DNA of 64,000 bases from positions 18,249,501-18,313,500 of the forward strand of contig NC_053182.1 of the NCBI RefSeq assembly GCF_905163445.1, in the 5' to 3' direction. This stretch comes from Pararge aegeria. Its lineage: Eukaryota > Arthropoda > Insecta > Lepidoptera > Nymphalidae. Below are positions 42,940 to 53,732 of this stretch, piece by piece. Positions within the stretch are counted from its first letter, which is position 1, and each line of letters starts with the position of its first letter. The translations under genes were made by a program, and so were the position numbers. The notes below the pieces were generated by a model that saw only the letters and a list, made by a program, of their open reading frames with translations, did no database searches and was not told the origin of the DNA.

Positions 42940-43100
42940 AGTAGAGTCTGCCTTCCGAACTGGTGGTAAAGCCAGTGCACAGTGAACAGACAGACTTAAC
43001 GTTTCACAAGTGCTTGTACACTTGTGAAACGTTAAGTCTGTCTGTTTGTCTGTTTGAGTAAGCCTACATGAAATAAATGAATCTTGACATTCGAATTTGA
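42940..43100 (+). repeat. Family F repeat with an internal fold-back
   Basis: Contains GTCTGCCTTCCGAACTGGTG and the 3' end AAGCCTACATGAAATAAATG. Between them lies the 28-bp perfect inverted repeat annotated separately. It is the only plus-strand copy of family F here. Confidence 0.7.
42985..43046. repeat. Perfect 28-bp inverted repeat, 6-base loop
   Basis: Arms 42985-43012 and 43019-43046 are exact reverse complements (outer edge AACAGACAGACTT, inner edge TTTCACAAGTG); the loop is CTTGTA. The arm sequence is the ordinary family F body (GAAACGTTAAGTCTGTCTG), so one arm is a normal part of the repeat and the other an inverted duplicate. Confidence 0.93.
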
Positions 43101-43866
43101 GTTATTAGCCTCCATTTTAAATACCAACTTACTATTTATCGTAAAAGACAAAAAATAATGCAAATATAATTAAAAATTTCAAAATGTAATTTTCTTCGAA
43201 ATAACATAAAATAAATTTTTTCTTCGATAGTCATCTGAACCCAATAAAAGAGCTATAAACATCGCTAAGTCCCGTTTACGAGGGTCGCAGAAATGAAAAA
43301 AAATAAATAATAAAACGAGTGTAAAATACATTTTATTGGGCGTATGGAGGCATACGCTGATTTTTAACATTTTTGGCGCTAAGGAAGGATAAAGCTAACA
43401 AACAAATTTTTGTACTTTTTATGTGTAATTTATGAAATTACCTACGTGTAAGTGTAAGTGTAGGCAAAACCAGTAATAAAATTCATTAATTTTATAGTAG
43501 GTATTAGTATGATAATGTAATAAAATCAAACTATAAAATCTAGTTTTTTCACGAATGTATCACATGATAAAATATTAATTTAACAACACATTTTTTTACC
43601 TCGCGCCTTGCCTTGTCATGTAACTTCTTTTGTCTACGTTATTACAAAAAGTTTGTCTTGCCATTGTATTGTTGTGGTATTTTTCATTACATATTTAAAT
43701 TCATAAGTTGAGATATGCCAATCAAAATCGTGTAGAGAAGTTAAAAAAAAACATCTGGGTTGCTGATAAGCTGTAAGCTAAGTTCGGCACAGCTTATCAA
43801 AGAATAATTATTTAGAATTCCTTTTCTAAAACATAAGCAAAGTTATGTAATTTTAAATAAATATAC
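43101..43866. other. No gene; one small inverted repeat
   Basis: TGATAAGCTGT and ACAGCTTATCA form an 11-bp inverted repeat at 43763-43799. Otherwise unassigned. Confidence 0.45.
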
Positions 43867-43992
43867 TAGGGGCGAGCGCGAAAACTTGCCATGAGAAGAG
43901 CCCTAGGGCTCGACGACATCGGGGGGAAGTGGGAGACGTCGACCCGACGGTGCCTACTGCGAGGGCTCGGACCTCGGCTCGGTTCGACGATA
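43867..43992. other. GC-rich island of unknown origin
   Basis: About 125 bases are clearly richer in G and C than the flanks (GGGGCGAGCGCGAAAAC, GACATCGGGGGGAAGTGGG, GTCGACCCGACGGTGCC, GGGCTCGGACCTCGGC). A 35-codon plus-strand frame from the ATG at 43900 is open across it (MRRALGLDDIGGKWETSTRR) and ends at TGA. No splice acceptor or donor is evident, and no similar sequence exists in the window. It could be an exon or promoter of an old gene copy, or a fragment of a GC-rich transposon. Confidence 0.5.
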
Positions 43993-44999
43993 ATCTGAGT
44001 GTTCGAAAAATTCGCTAAATGTGTTTTATACCTTTCTTACTCCCACCCTATCTATCTAAGCCCCTCTTACTACATTATAAAGGTGAAGTTGATAAATTTA
44101 TGTGTTTTCTCCCAACACATCATCCAACATTTAAGTAAGAAGCTAAAAAAGCTTTAGGCGAAGTCAACCTCTGTTAGTTTATGTGTTTAGTAATAAGTAA
44201 CAAATGAAATTAACTTTACACTGTAAATTTGCACGTCCGCCCTATAAACATCGGCTATCGTTTTGACAGATTTACTCTTACATCCTGCTCGATAGATTAT
44301 CTCATTTGTAACCAGTAATAAATATCTACTAACAGATGGTGATGTTTTTATCTATGTTTGTAATTTTGTAAGAACACTTCAAGATGCTAGTTACAACTTA
44401 CAATACAAAATACCAGATGACCCGTGCGAATGCTTCCCAAAAGAATAAACCTGATTGAAATATCAAAAAATTGTATTTATTAATGATAGCATTTTTAAAA
44501 TTGTCATTGAGAGAAAAATAATCTACAAATTATTTTTAAATATCAAACAATAATTTTGATAGTACTGTATTAAAGGAGATATTTCAGTCCAACAAAAAGG
44601 CCACTGTGATAAATAAATTCGCTAGTGAAATTTTTAGAATCAAGCTCTTATTTTTAAAATTACCTACCTCATTTTGCCATGAAAACGTTCATTGAATTTT
44701 TTATTATTATACGAGTTTAAATATTAATTTTGTATAGTAAGATATTTTATACCGGCAAAAAACACCATTGAAAATATAATATTATGATATTCTACACTAT
44801 TCTATAGTGATACAATAAATTTGAGCTTCATAACTGTCCTGAGGATATTCTTTATTGAATCTATTAAATTCCAAGATACTAACACTGATATGTAGGTACC
44901 TATATGATGTGCATAAAATCGATTCCGGTCATATCACAATCTTAACAGCTTTTAAACACTTGGCTAATTCCTTTTACGCCTTTTGTTGCCTTTCATCGC
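43993..44999. other. No recognised feature
   Basis: No supported gene or repeat. Confidence 0.45.
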
Positions 45000-45115
45000 T
45001 GTAGCGATCCCCAACAGCACGGGTCTCCTGCAACAATGAGAAGGGGACATAGCAGTAGTCCACCACGCTGGCCCAATGCAGCTTGGTGCAATCCACACAC
45101 CTTTGCATAAATGTT
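45000..45115 (-). mobile_element. SINE A 3' fragment
   Basis: Reverse copy: ACGGGTCTCCTGCAACAATG, AGTAGTCCACCACGCTGGCC and ATCCACACACCTTTGC. Confidence 0.7.
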
Positions 45116-45675
45116 TGTAGCACATTACGCTCTAACATTATCATCTTCACGATACAAAGTTGCGCAGGCCGAGTCAAGGCCACTGACGCGGAACGTCGCA
45201 GCAATTAAAAATACAGTAGGTACATTAAAACAGTATAATAATGAGCTTGAGATAAGAAAAAACAAAAATAACGCGAAAGGTAGAATAAACAGTGCCTCGG
45301 GGTTCTATATTTTGCTTGTGAATTTACATATTGAACACGTAGCGTGTAAGACGTTTCCAGATAAAGAAGTGTAGGTGTCAAGACGCTTCCGTAGTCCGTA
45401 CCATGGTATACGCAAATCAGCAGCAATTTACACCGACGTAGATACCCGTGTTTACTTATTCGCGGTTTATCCATATCCATTATTATGCTGAAGACAAAAT
45501 CGGGTTCGCTTTTGGCAATCCTCGAAGTGTAGTAGGAGAGTGCCTAAATTTCGAAGGCACAGTGCGTAACTTAGCTTTATTAAAATAGCCCTTGTTGCCT
45601 CAAACTGATTTTATTTGTCATCTTTTATTAAGGGCCGTGTTCTTACTGATGCTACTCATATTATTTGCCGTTAAA
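45116..45675. other. No recognised feature
   Basis: No supported gene or repeat. Confidence 0.45.
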
Positions 45676-45740
45676 TTCGAAGTTCGAAATTCATATATTC
45701 CAAGTAGGACTAGTTAAAAGCACTTTTGAAGCGTAAAGTG
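45676..45740 (-). repeat. Family F fragment
   Basis: AATTCATATATTCCAAGTAGG and GCACTTTTGAAGCGTAAAG match the 3' terminus of family F in reverse. Confidence 0.5.
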
Positions 45741-45939
45741 TTCTCCAGTTTAGGATGTTAGGTTATATTAACATACACAAGACTTGCCAATCAGCAAGTC
45801 CTAATTTTTGTTGTCATATGTACCTACTCTTTGTTTTGTATAGTTACACTTCTGATTGGAAAGTTTTTTGTATGAGTTAAACCTAACACCTTAAAATGGG
45901 TGTAGGAGGGTGTCATCGAATTCTATTTACATATTTATT

Positions 45940-46035
45940 AAATTCTTTATCGCACACACAAAAACAAAATACATACTAGTTTAGGTGTGCAAAGGCAGTC
46001 ATATCGCTAAAGCGATCTCTCTCATTCAGATTTTG
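45940..46035 (-). repeat. Family E LINE 3' end
   Basis: AATTCTTTATCGCACACACA and TGTGCAAAGGCAGTCATATC, then GCTAAAGCGATCTCTCTC, matching the copies at 23118 and 50455. Confidence 0.65.
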
Positions 46036-46099
46036 GCGAAAGTAATTCTAATAAGGAACGGGTAGGTGACCCTAATTAAAATTTTTATTCATAATTCCA

Positions 46100-46225
46100 A
46101 ATTTAATTCAAATTTCAAAATTCATTTATTTCAGGGAGGCCTACTTCTTAAGCGCTTTTGAAACGTCAAGTATGTCTGTTTGTAGTGACTCTACCACCGG
46201 TTCGGAAAGCAGATGCTATTTTAGA
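46100..46225 (-). repeat. Family F fragment
   Basis: AAATTCATTTATTTCAGGGAGG, GCGCTTTTGAAACGTCAAG and CTACCACCGGTTCGGAAAGC. Confidence 0.7.
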
Positions 46226-46763
46226 AAAATATACAGCTTAGTTATTAATTCTAAGTTTTCGGGAGTTCTAGTGAGAACCTAAAGTATAACCATCGATATT
46301 ACCTTCTTTTCGCGCCATACTTCACATCACTATTGCATATCAACGAGCCTGATCCAATTCCAGAATGTTGTTTTTTCACGTTAAAGCACGTGTCCATAAC
46401 TCACCAGTGTTAGCTTCGTGGGCCGTCTTTAATATAAGGCGAGCGTGACCTTACATCCGACAGCGTAATTTTCTTTGTTAAATCTTGGACGGAGCTCAAG
46501 ACTCCGTATTTTTATAGTTAAGATGTACCCATGAGACAATCTAATTTAACTACGGGTATAATAAATCGTTTATTTTTTGTTTTAACTAAAAGTTTACTGT
46601 TCAATGCCATCTCACCGGGTGTTCACTGTTCAAAGTACAACTCGTTTATAAAAATATACATTTTAAATTTAGATTTTTTAGATTTTTAGAGTTTATATTT
46701 CAAATGTTCACATAATCTGCTAAATTCACAGAGAACGACTGTCTTTTCAGCAATTTTACCTAC
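46226..46763. other. No recognised feature
   Basis: No supported gene or repeat. Confidence 0.45.
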
Positions 46764-47054
46764 ATCATCATCATCATTTCAACCTATTAGGGGCCCAATA
46801 CAGGGCACGATTCTCCTTCTACAATGAGAAGGGGTTAGTCTGTATTCCACCACGCTGGCCCAATGCAAATTGGTGGGCTTGACAAGCCTTTAACAACATT
46901 ATGGAGAACTCTTTGGCATGTTTCCTCACGAGGTTTTTCGATATTATAATTTCTCAAAACGCACATAACTTATAAAAGATATAGTTACATGGGATTCGAA
47001 CAAGGTCCCCCGATAGTGAAGCCGAATTCCTAACCACTAGGCTATCAACGCTTT
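46764..47054 (-). mobile_element. SINE A, near full length
   Basis: Reverse copy with tail CATCATCATCATTTCAACC, body ACCACGCTGGCCC and CATTATGGAGAACTCTTTGG, B box GGGATTCGAACAAGG and head CTAGGCTATCAACGC. Confidence 0.82.
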
Positions 47055-47429
47055 AATTTACCTTAGCGTCAATCAAATATTGTTCAGGTCCAAAAACTAT
47101 TCTCGGTTAGACAATCAATTTCTAGAAAAATAAATACTGACAAATTTTCTTTCATCGAACAGATGTAAGAAATTGTCGTCAGAAAAGCTTTATTAATCCA
47201 AAATGAAATTGTGAAAAATAGAACTTCAATTCCCAATAGAGCAGTCTGGGGGAGTGACCTCTGAACGCTCAATTAAGAAACCTTTGCTGAGCGGGGACTA
47301 ATTTATTATAAGGGCGGGCGGGCGGTCTAAATCGGCGAACTAAAAATAAGTTTAAAAAATATTGTTTTTACCAAAAATATTATATGTATTTTAATACATC
47401 GCCAAACTTTCACTTAGCTCAAATCGAAT
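47055..47429. other. No recognised feature
   Basis: No supported gene or repeat. Confidence 0.45.
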
Positions 47430-47600
47430 CAAAATCAAAATACATTTTATTGTACACCAAATAAAAAGAATTATAACAAAAAAAAAACTCAAAAAAGAAA
47501 AGCTACAATAGGCGGCCTTTTCCCTTAAAAGCTCTCCCAGGCAACCTACCAAAGTACATGGAGTTAAGAAGAAAGGTTAGGGTGTACACAAAATTATACA
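47430..47600 (-). repeat. Family E LINE 3' end
   Basis: ATCAAAATCAAAATACATTTTATTG, then an A-rich run, TAGGCGGCCTTTTCCC and GCTCTCCCAGGCAACC. Confidence 0.6.
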
Positions 47601-47670
47601 AAATAATACTTAAATAATAAACATAAATTACAAAAATATACTTACTTCATATAAATATAATATAAATAAA

Positions 47671-48106
47671 TCCCTATCCCTACTAATATTATGAATGTAA
47701 ATGTAAGTTTGTTCGTTACGCTTTCACGCAAAAACTACTTAACCGATCCTCATGAAACTTTGTGCACATATTCTTGGAAGTGTTTGAAGTAATATAGGTA
47801 TTATTTTTATTCCGACATTAAGCTTGGTTCCTTTGGGAAAGGGGATGAAAGTGTTTCAAATTATAACCGATTTAAATAATTATTTCTTTTACTATAGAGG
47901 TTATAATATGTGTTTAATTTTGCCCAAACTTTGTGTAGATCTGATGAATGTGGTTGGTGATAGAGGAAAGAACTCCTCAGCGGACAGCAGCAAGCCCTTC
48001 GCTTAAGGCTTATATACTTAAATTTTTTTAGAACTACAACTAAATTGAATACCACGTCTAAAAACAAAATCAAACGCAGACGAAGTCGCGGGCTACATAC
48101 AGCTAG
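47671..48106 (+). mobile_element. Lep1-like non-autonomous Helitron, complete
   Basis: 436 bp from TCCCTATCCCTACTAATATT to GCTACATACAGCTAG, inserted between A (47670) and T (48107), as expected for Helitrons, which make no target duplication. A second complete copy at 60320-60726 shares both ends and long internal blocks (AATTATAACCGATTTAAATA, CTATAGAGGTTATAATATG, AACTCCTCAGCGGACA, CAAACGCAGACGAAGTCGCG). Non-coding. Confidence 0.8.
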
Positions 48107-48149
48107 TATATGTATATATATATATAATATTATTTTACATTGACTACAT

Positions 48150-48345
48150 ATTGTGCCACGTGGTGACGTCAGATCAGAATACAGTTATCACCAGCCCTCC
48201 TCTATAACTGCGGGAATAACGGAGTCTGGGCAGCAGCGTCCTCTGAGTTAATACTACCATTTATTGCGATCACCAACCCGTCGTTCCAGCGTGGTGATTT
48301 TGGGCAAACCCTCCCGTTGTGATAGGCCTTTTGAGCCGTGGAATC
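48150..48345 (+). repeat. Interspersed repeat, probably LINE-related
   Basis: GGAATAACGGAGTCTGGGC, AGCAGCGTCCTCTGAGTTAA, GCGATCACCAACCCGTCG and GTGATAGGCCTTTTGAGCCG resemble, from memory, a widespread lepidopteran repeat. There is no other copy here, so this is weakly supported. Confidence 0.4.
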
Positions 48346-48694
48346 TTATAGGCTATTGATTATATATACACCCGACAAATCGATAAAACAAAATAAGCTT
48401 TTAAACGGGTTTTTTAATTTAATTTTTCGTTGTTTTTTTTAAAGTGCATTGGCCGATTCTACGTTTAGTTTTCATTACAAGGCGAGCGTTTATTTATTAG
48501 TTACTTTTGAAATAACTTCAGAGGCAAGATTTGGTTTATTGAGCAAAGAAAAATGTTGGTTCGGAAAATGAAATACTACATCGTATTCCGAGAGTTCGTG
48601 AATAAACCGATAAATGAGTAGTTTATTTCGAAATTTCGTAGGGTTTGAAATAATTTATCTTTATTAATAAATTCAAGATTTTGACTTCATCCTT
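48346..48694. other. No recognised feature
   Basis: No supported gene or repeat. Confidence 0.45.
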
Positions 48695-48905
48695 GATATC
48701 CTATAAAGTCCCAATGCTGGGCAAAGGCCTCCTCTCTCTCTCTCTCGGGTTTTAGAACATGAACCCACCACGCTGCTCTTATGCGGGTTGTTGGGTTTGA
48801 GAGACTATAACTTAACTGCTTTCTGTGACACAATTGTGGGCATCGTACTTCCTAACTCTGGGCTGATAGACTATACTGATAGATATACAGAAACCTAACC
48901 TAATA
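48695..48905. repeat. Interspersed repeat with TC run
   Basis: AGTCCCAATGCTGGGCAAAGG, a TCTCTC run at 48731-48747, ACCCACCACGCTGCTC, TTGAGAGACTATAACTTAAC and TGCTTTCTGTGACAC look like a known lepidopteran SINE-type repeat in reverse. There is only this copy in the window. Confidence 0.45.
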
Positions 48906-49424
48906 TATTTTATTTTCATAAGTCAGATACGAGAAAAGATACCAGTAAATTAAAACATCAGAAGTACCTACATAATTCTGTCCTATGGCAAAATTAAATT
49001 TCCAAATACCAATCTATGTCGAACTTAACGCCGCGCGGGCAAAAGTGATGTAAATCTATTATGTTATTTTCGTCTTTCTTATAAAGAATCCCACTCTCGT
49101 TGATAATCTTGGCTTCTTATGAAAATTAACGTCCCTTTGATCACGAAGCTATGTTTTGCCGAAGCAGTCTCTTGGCTTAGATATTTCGCAAAGTAGGATG
49201 CCAGACGTGACAATGGCACTTGGTAACAAAAGCGTCACTTTTCATGAAGTCCCTATTTTGCGAAAAGAAATGGCGGCAGATAAGAAAAAGAAAACGTAGG
49301 TTTGATAAAAATTTAAAAATACTATTAACATAATTGAGATTAAAATTAATGTTAAACAGCCAAAATGAAGGCTTTAGGAATACAGACAGCAATAATTACA
49401 AAGTAATAAAATTGATGAATAATT
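48906..49424. other. No recognised feature
   Basis: No supported gene or repeat. Confidence 0.45.
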
Positions 49425-49670
49425 TTATGACGGGCAAGCTGTTTTCCGCGGCTTCGTACGCCGTTTTTTGGTTTGTCATGAATCCTGCGAGAACTGTACA
49501 TTTTCCCGGGATAGAAAGCAGCCTATGTGTTAATCCAAGGTAGAATCTATCTCCATTCCAAAATTCAGTCCAATTGATTCAATGGTTTTTGCGTGATAGA
49601 GTAACAAACATCCATCCATCCATCTATACAAACTTTCTCATTTATAATATTAGTAGTAGGATACTATGTC
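49425..49670 (-). mobile_element. Lep1-like Helitron family copy (reverse)
   Basis: TTCCGCGGCTTCGTACGCCG, TCCCGGGATAGAAAGCAGCC, TTTTTGCGTGATAGAGTAAC and TTATAATATTAGTAGTAGGA at the start side. Confidence 0.65.
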
Positions 49671-49819
49671 AATCACATCCTACTACTTAGAAAAACTTAG
49701 AATTCACTTAGGAATATTGTATGTTACTATTAAATAGTTTTGCGTCACCACAAGGCAGTTATATTAAATTTGATTTCACTTCTTAACTACCAGCAAAGTT
49801 TCGTTTTAATATACAAATA

Positions 49820-49980
49820 ACTAGCTGACCCCAGCGCCATCTGTCGGGCTGATTTGTGAATCTAAACCATCCAGGGTGCCAGCCAAACGCATACCAAAAA
49901 AATTATTCAAATCGGTCCAGCCGTCTAGGAGGAGTTCAGTGACATACACACGCACACAAGAAATATATATATAAAGATAG
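49820..49980 (-). repeat. Interspersed repeat (CTAGCTGACCC type)
   Basis: ACTAGCTGACCCCAGCGCC, ATCCAGGGTGCCAGCC, TCGGTCCAGCCGTCTAGG and a TATATATATAAAGATAG end. It resembles a common lepidopteran repeat; one copy here. Confidence 0.5.
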
Positions 49981-50454
49981 TGTTTTTATTAGAATATTCT
50001 TTTAGCTCATGTTTTAGCAACGATTAGAAATATTGAGATTACTGTCTGCCAGCTCTCCCGGTAAACTTTATTACTGGTCATTGCAAATTTTTGATTACAA
50101 ATATTATTTGGTTTTATTATTATCTTATTACCCGTTAACAAAACATGACAAAACATGTGTATATTTCATCCCTGAAAAATAAAATAAAGGAGCTTGTTAA
50201 AGCAACTGTACTATTAGACTCGTTAAGTTAGTATACATATAAAGATATAATATTTAAAAATTAAAAAAAAAAAATAAGACTTTATTTGATTTAATAACAA
50301 AGATTTAAAAAAAAAATAATAACAATGTGAACATATTGATACAGATTATTAATAATTACATCAATGATTAAAGATTTTTGGAAGGCACTTCGTGTACTAC
50401 TATTTATAACACCAATTGTACCTTAATGTGTGCAAATAAATTAATTGAAAAAAG
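49981..50454. other. No recognised feature
   Basis: AT-rich sequence with A-runs; no supported gene or repeat. Confidence 0.45.
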
Positions 50455-50594
50455 GATAGATAGATAGATAAAGTCTTTATTGCACAAATTAAAAGTGAAA
50501 ACAAGAACTAACAAAAACCATAAAATACATATATATAAGATGCGCAAAGGCGGTCTTATCGCTTTAAGCGATCTCCTCCAGACAACTTACGCTT
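50455..50594 (-). repeat. Family E LINE 3' end with GATA tail
   Basis: GATAGATAGATAAAGTC, TTTATTGCACAAATTAAAAG, GATGCGCAAAGGCGGTC and TTAAGCGATCTCCTCCAGAC. The tetranucleotide run at the end is the terminal repeat of the element. Confidence 0.7.
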
Positions 50595-50845
50595 AGTTCA
50601 AAGCTCTTTTGTCTGGTAGGAGGCTTCGGCCGTGGCTAGTTACCACCCTACCGACAAAGACTCGCCGCTAAGCTTTGTAGTTTTCCGGTACGATGTCGCC
50701 TAGAAACCGATTAGGAGTATGGATTTAATATAACTTCCATACTCCATAACAGGTTAGCCCGCTACCATCTTAGACTGCATCATCACTTACCATCAGGTGA
50801 GATTGTAGTCAACGGCTAACTTATAATGGAATAAAAAAAAAGATT
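50595..50845 (+). mobile_element. SINE C, headless
   Basis: TTCGGCCGTGGCTAGTTACC, TTTTCCGGTACGATGTCGCC, ACCGATTAGGAGTATGG, ATCAGGTGAGATTGTAGTC and an A-rich tail. Confidence 0.8.
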
Positions 50846-51660
50846 GTTAGAAATGTTCGAGAATACAATCGCTCGAGCATAATTGATTGCGCTTTTTTCA
50901 ACGAGTCCGCCGTCTCCGTCCCTTTACACACCAGAAAGCGTGTAACTGACAATTTTCCTTGGCTTTCCGCTTCGATAAAGGCGGATTTTACGCGGAATTC
51001 CTTTGATCTGCGAGATAATGATCCACATGTTGCGATCGGGAAGTATCGCTCGACAAATACATTAGTTATGTGTGCCGAGAGAAATCAGCATTTGTGTATA
51101 TCGCGTAAATCTGATACGTGGAAACGTTTCTACCTATTTTCACCAGTGTGTTATAAATAACTTGCAGCTTAGCACTTCATAGAACTACTGTATATTCGGT
51201 TAAGAGATTTAGAGTTAAGTAGAAGATATTTACGTTCTACTAAGTTATCTTTGGCACGTAGTCCTTTCGCATCGCTTTTAAATTGTTATTTTTTTTAAAC
51301 TTAAAAATAACATATTATTCTTGACCAAATTTCTTACTGAATGGAACGCTGAACTCGACTAAGTAAAATGTTTTGATAGGAAAAAAAAGTTTCAATTACA
51401 TTTTTCTTAGTTATTAATTTTAAAAAATCCATTTATAATAAAAATACTGTTTATGTAGACTTTGTTTTAATTTTATTTTATCACGAATTAAACAGATATT
51501 TTCTCCAAGTGCAGATAAAAGCACTTAAATAAATGAATAACAATTCATTTATCCTTAATCAGATTCCAACTCCTACAGATCATCAAAAAAAATGCGAATG
51601 GTAACGTTGCAAACTAAAATCTGTGACTCATTTGATATAATTTGACTACCGTCGCCATGC
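50846..51660. other. No recognised feature
   Basis: No supported gene or repeat. Confidence 0.45.
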
Positions 51661-51745
51661 CAGCACCTTGGGACCCCAAAAACTTGTCCCGCTGGACCCA
51701 AGCGGCACATGACTGCGGTATTTGGAACCCCCTACAGCACGTAAT
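51661..51745 (+). pseudogene. Possible RTE 3' fragment
   Basis: TGGACCCAAGCGGCACATGA, GCGGTATTTGGAACCC and CCTACA echo the RTE end at 12985-13040 (AAGCGGCCCAGGACCG, TGGAACTCCCTACA). Short and diverged. Confidence 0.35.
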
Positions 51746-51771
51746 GTTCAAATGGTTATAATAACGGCCGA

Positions 51772-52085
51772 TTGGCGCAGTGGGTAGCGACCCTGCTTTC
51801 TGAGTCCAATTCCGTGGGTTCGATTACTACAAATGGAGAAATGTGTCTGTGATAACCAAGAATGTTTTTCAGTGTCTAGGTGTTATTTTATAAGTATTTA
51901 TGTAATAATAAAATAATTAAATTATAAAAAAATAATTATCTGTATTTTATAAGTATTTATGTAATATACATAAATATTCATAAAATTATTCATCAGTCAT
52001 CTTAGTTCCCATAACACAAGCTAAGCTTACTTTTGGGCTAGATGGCGATGTGTCTAGTGTCGTAGTATATTTATTATTATAATAA
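51772..52085 (+). mobile_element. SINE B with internal duplication
   Basis: Head ACGGCCGATTGGCGCAGTG, B box GTGGGTTCGATTAC and TTTCAGTGTCTAGGTG, then the segment TTTTATAAGTATTTATGTAAT appears twice (51890 and 51954), followed by GGGCTAGATGGCGATGTGTC and an ATTATT tail. Confidence 0.8.
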
Positions 52086-52809
52086 CGAAGATAATACTCA
52101 AGTAAAATCACGTTATTAATGACAAAAATTATTCCACTACGACACGCTCATAGTTCTTCTACGTATCTCATTATAACGAAGAACACGTATTTGATTTTTC
52201 GAGTGATCCCAATTACATTTGAAACTTGTAGCATGGCAAGCGCAAACGAAGCAATCAATTATACCAGAAATATGCACACTAACGATTCGTATTGTGTCTA
52301 TAATTATAGCAATCGTTGCACATAATCGTAAGACGACAAAAGTAACGTGGCGTGGCGGGCGCACTAGTTGTCAATGGTAAATTGGCGTGGAAATTATACG
52401 TTTCGGTACGTAGACAGGCGACGTCCTTGGTGTCACTTGATGATGACACGTTTCAAAATAAATGAGCGTATTAGTTAACCGTGAAGCTGTCGGAAAAATG
52501 TTCGACGGCCGGCTGTATGCATAATCTGGAAATATTCCAGTTAAAAAATGTTTATATGATAATCTATTTGTGATTCTCGTTTAGCCGGCGCGGCGTCTAC
52601 GTTAAAACTTAATTTCTTTTTGCTATGTTGTATGACTGTATGAATGATGGGTTAATATTATATTAACAATGTTAAATATATTTTGTATTATTGTGATTCG
52701 GTGGCAGAGGTTATGTTTCGCACACCTAAAATTAATATCTTGATAAAATCATTGTGTTTTTGGCACAGTTGTGATCTAATAGCATTATAAATTAAATATT
52801 ATTTATTAT
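52086..52809. other. No recognised feature
   Basis: No supported gene or repeat. Confidence 0.45.
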
Positions 52810-53010
52810 AGTATACTAACTTCGCTGCTGCCCGCGTTTATAAGGGTTCTTTTCACAAATCCCATTGGAAACGTTAATTTTCCGGGGATAAAAAGTAGTC
52901 TATGCTCCTTTCCGTCCTTTTGACTAGCTCTATGCCAAAAATCAAGTTGATTAGTTGCTAAGTTAGGACGCAAAGAAAGGACAAACACACTGTCGCATTT
53001 TTTATTTTAA
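52810..53010 (-). mobile_element. Lep1-like Helitron family copy (reverse)
   Basis: CTTCGCTGCTGCCCGCG, TTTTCCGGGGATAAAAAGTAG, ATGCCAAAAATCAAGTTG and GGACAAACACACTGTCGC. Confidence 0.65.
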
Positions 53011-53097
53011 TAAGGAAATAAGGATTTGTCATTCAGCTGTGATATATAAGTAATATGACGACCATATCCTCAAACTGTTAGGGGCAAACATTTTTTT

Positions 53098-53235
53098 TAA
53101 TCCTACTACCATTATAAATTGGAAAGTGTGGATGTTTGTTACTCAATAATGAACAAACGGCTGAACGGATTTGGATGAACTTTGGGGTGCATGTAGCCTT
53201 TGACATGGAAAAGAACATAGGCTCCTTTTTATTTT
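53098..53235 (+). mobile_element. Lep1-like Helitron family fragment
   Basis: TCCTACTACCATTATAAATTGG, GTGGATGTTTGTTACTC, CTGAACGGATTTGGATG and ACATAGGCTCCTTTTTA. The 3' half is missing and the SINE B head follows directly. Confidence 0.6.
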
Positions 53236-53407
53236 GACGGCCGATTGGCGCAGTTTGCAGGGACCCTGCTTTCTGAGTGCAAGGTCGTGGGCTCGATTCC
53301 CACTAATGCGTAACTGTAACTGGAAAATGTTTGTGTGATGAGCTTGAATGTTTGCAGTGTCTGGGTATACTACTTTATATGTATATTAGAATATACATAT
53401 AAAGTAG
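53236..53407 (+). mobile_element. SINE B 5' half ending in a palindrome
   Basis: Head GACGGCCGATTGGCGCAG, B box GGGCTCGATTCCCAC, body AATGTTTGCAGTGTCTGGG, then an 18-bp inverted duplication of the TTTATATGTATATT segment (53370-53387 and 53390-53407, loop AG). The 3' half is absent. Confidence 0.75.
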
Positions 53408-53612
53408 ATCAAAACTACAACGTTTCCTACTAGATGGCGCTAAACAGTTGCATTACGACTGATAGAAAAACATATACTAGTTTCGGCAAAGTGCTCAGGT
53501 CACGATTGCCAGGGAGTGGAGTGGAGTGGAGGGAATCCTGTGGGTTCCGAATTTTTTTATTAATCATTTTAAATTTATAAAATTATTTACAATTATTTTC
53601 CATTGTCCGCAG

Positions 53613-53732
53613 GTACATGTGAATGTGATTTCATACTAGGATCAAATGTGGCAGTGTCGATAGTGCAGTGGTGGTGTTGATGTGGCTGGTCGGAAGGTGA
53701 TCGAGCTGGCGTGGTACGGGGGCGGGGGTGCG
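53613..53732 (+). promoter_or_regulatory. Putative 5' leader with four short upstream ORFs
   Basis: The acceptor CATTGTCCGCAG (ends 53612) opens an exon whose first bases hold two adjacent start-stop pairs, ATGTGA at 53617-53622 and again at 53623-53628. Two further short ORFs follow: 53646-53663 (MWQCR, stop TAG) and 53680-53700 (MWLVGR, stop TGA). All four end before the proposed main ATG at 53733. Start-stop elements are known to hold ribosomes and lower downstream translation; that this happens here is inference. Confidence 0.45.

Noticed and set aside
53236..53300. tRNA-like sequences at SINE heads (also 2725, 20620, 34905, 40215, 51772)
   Set aside because: A and B boxes are present, but the acceptor and anticodon stems do not close and each is followed by a SINE body, so these are SINE promoters and not tRNA genes.
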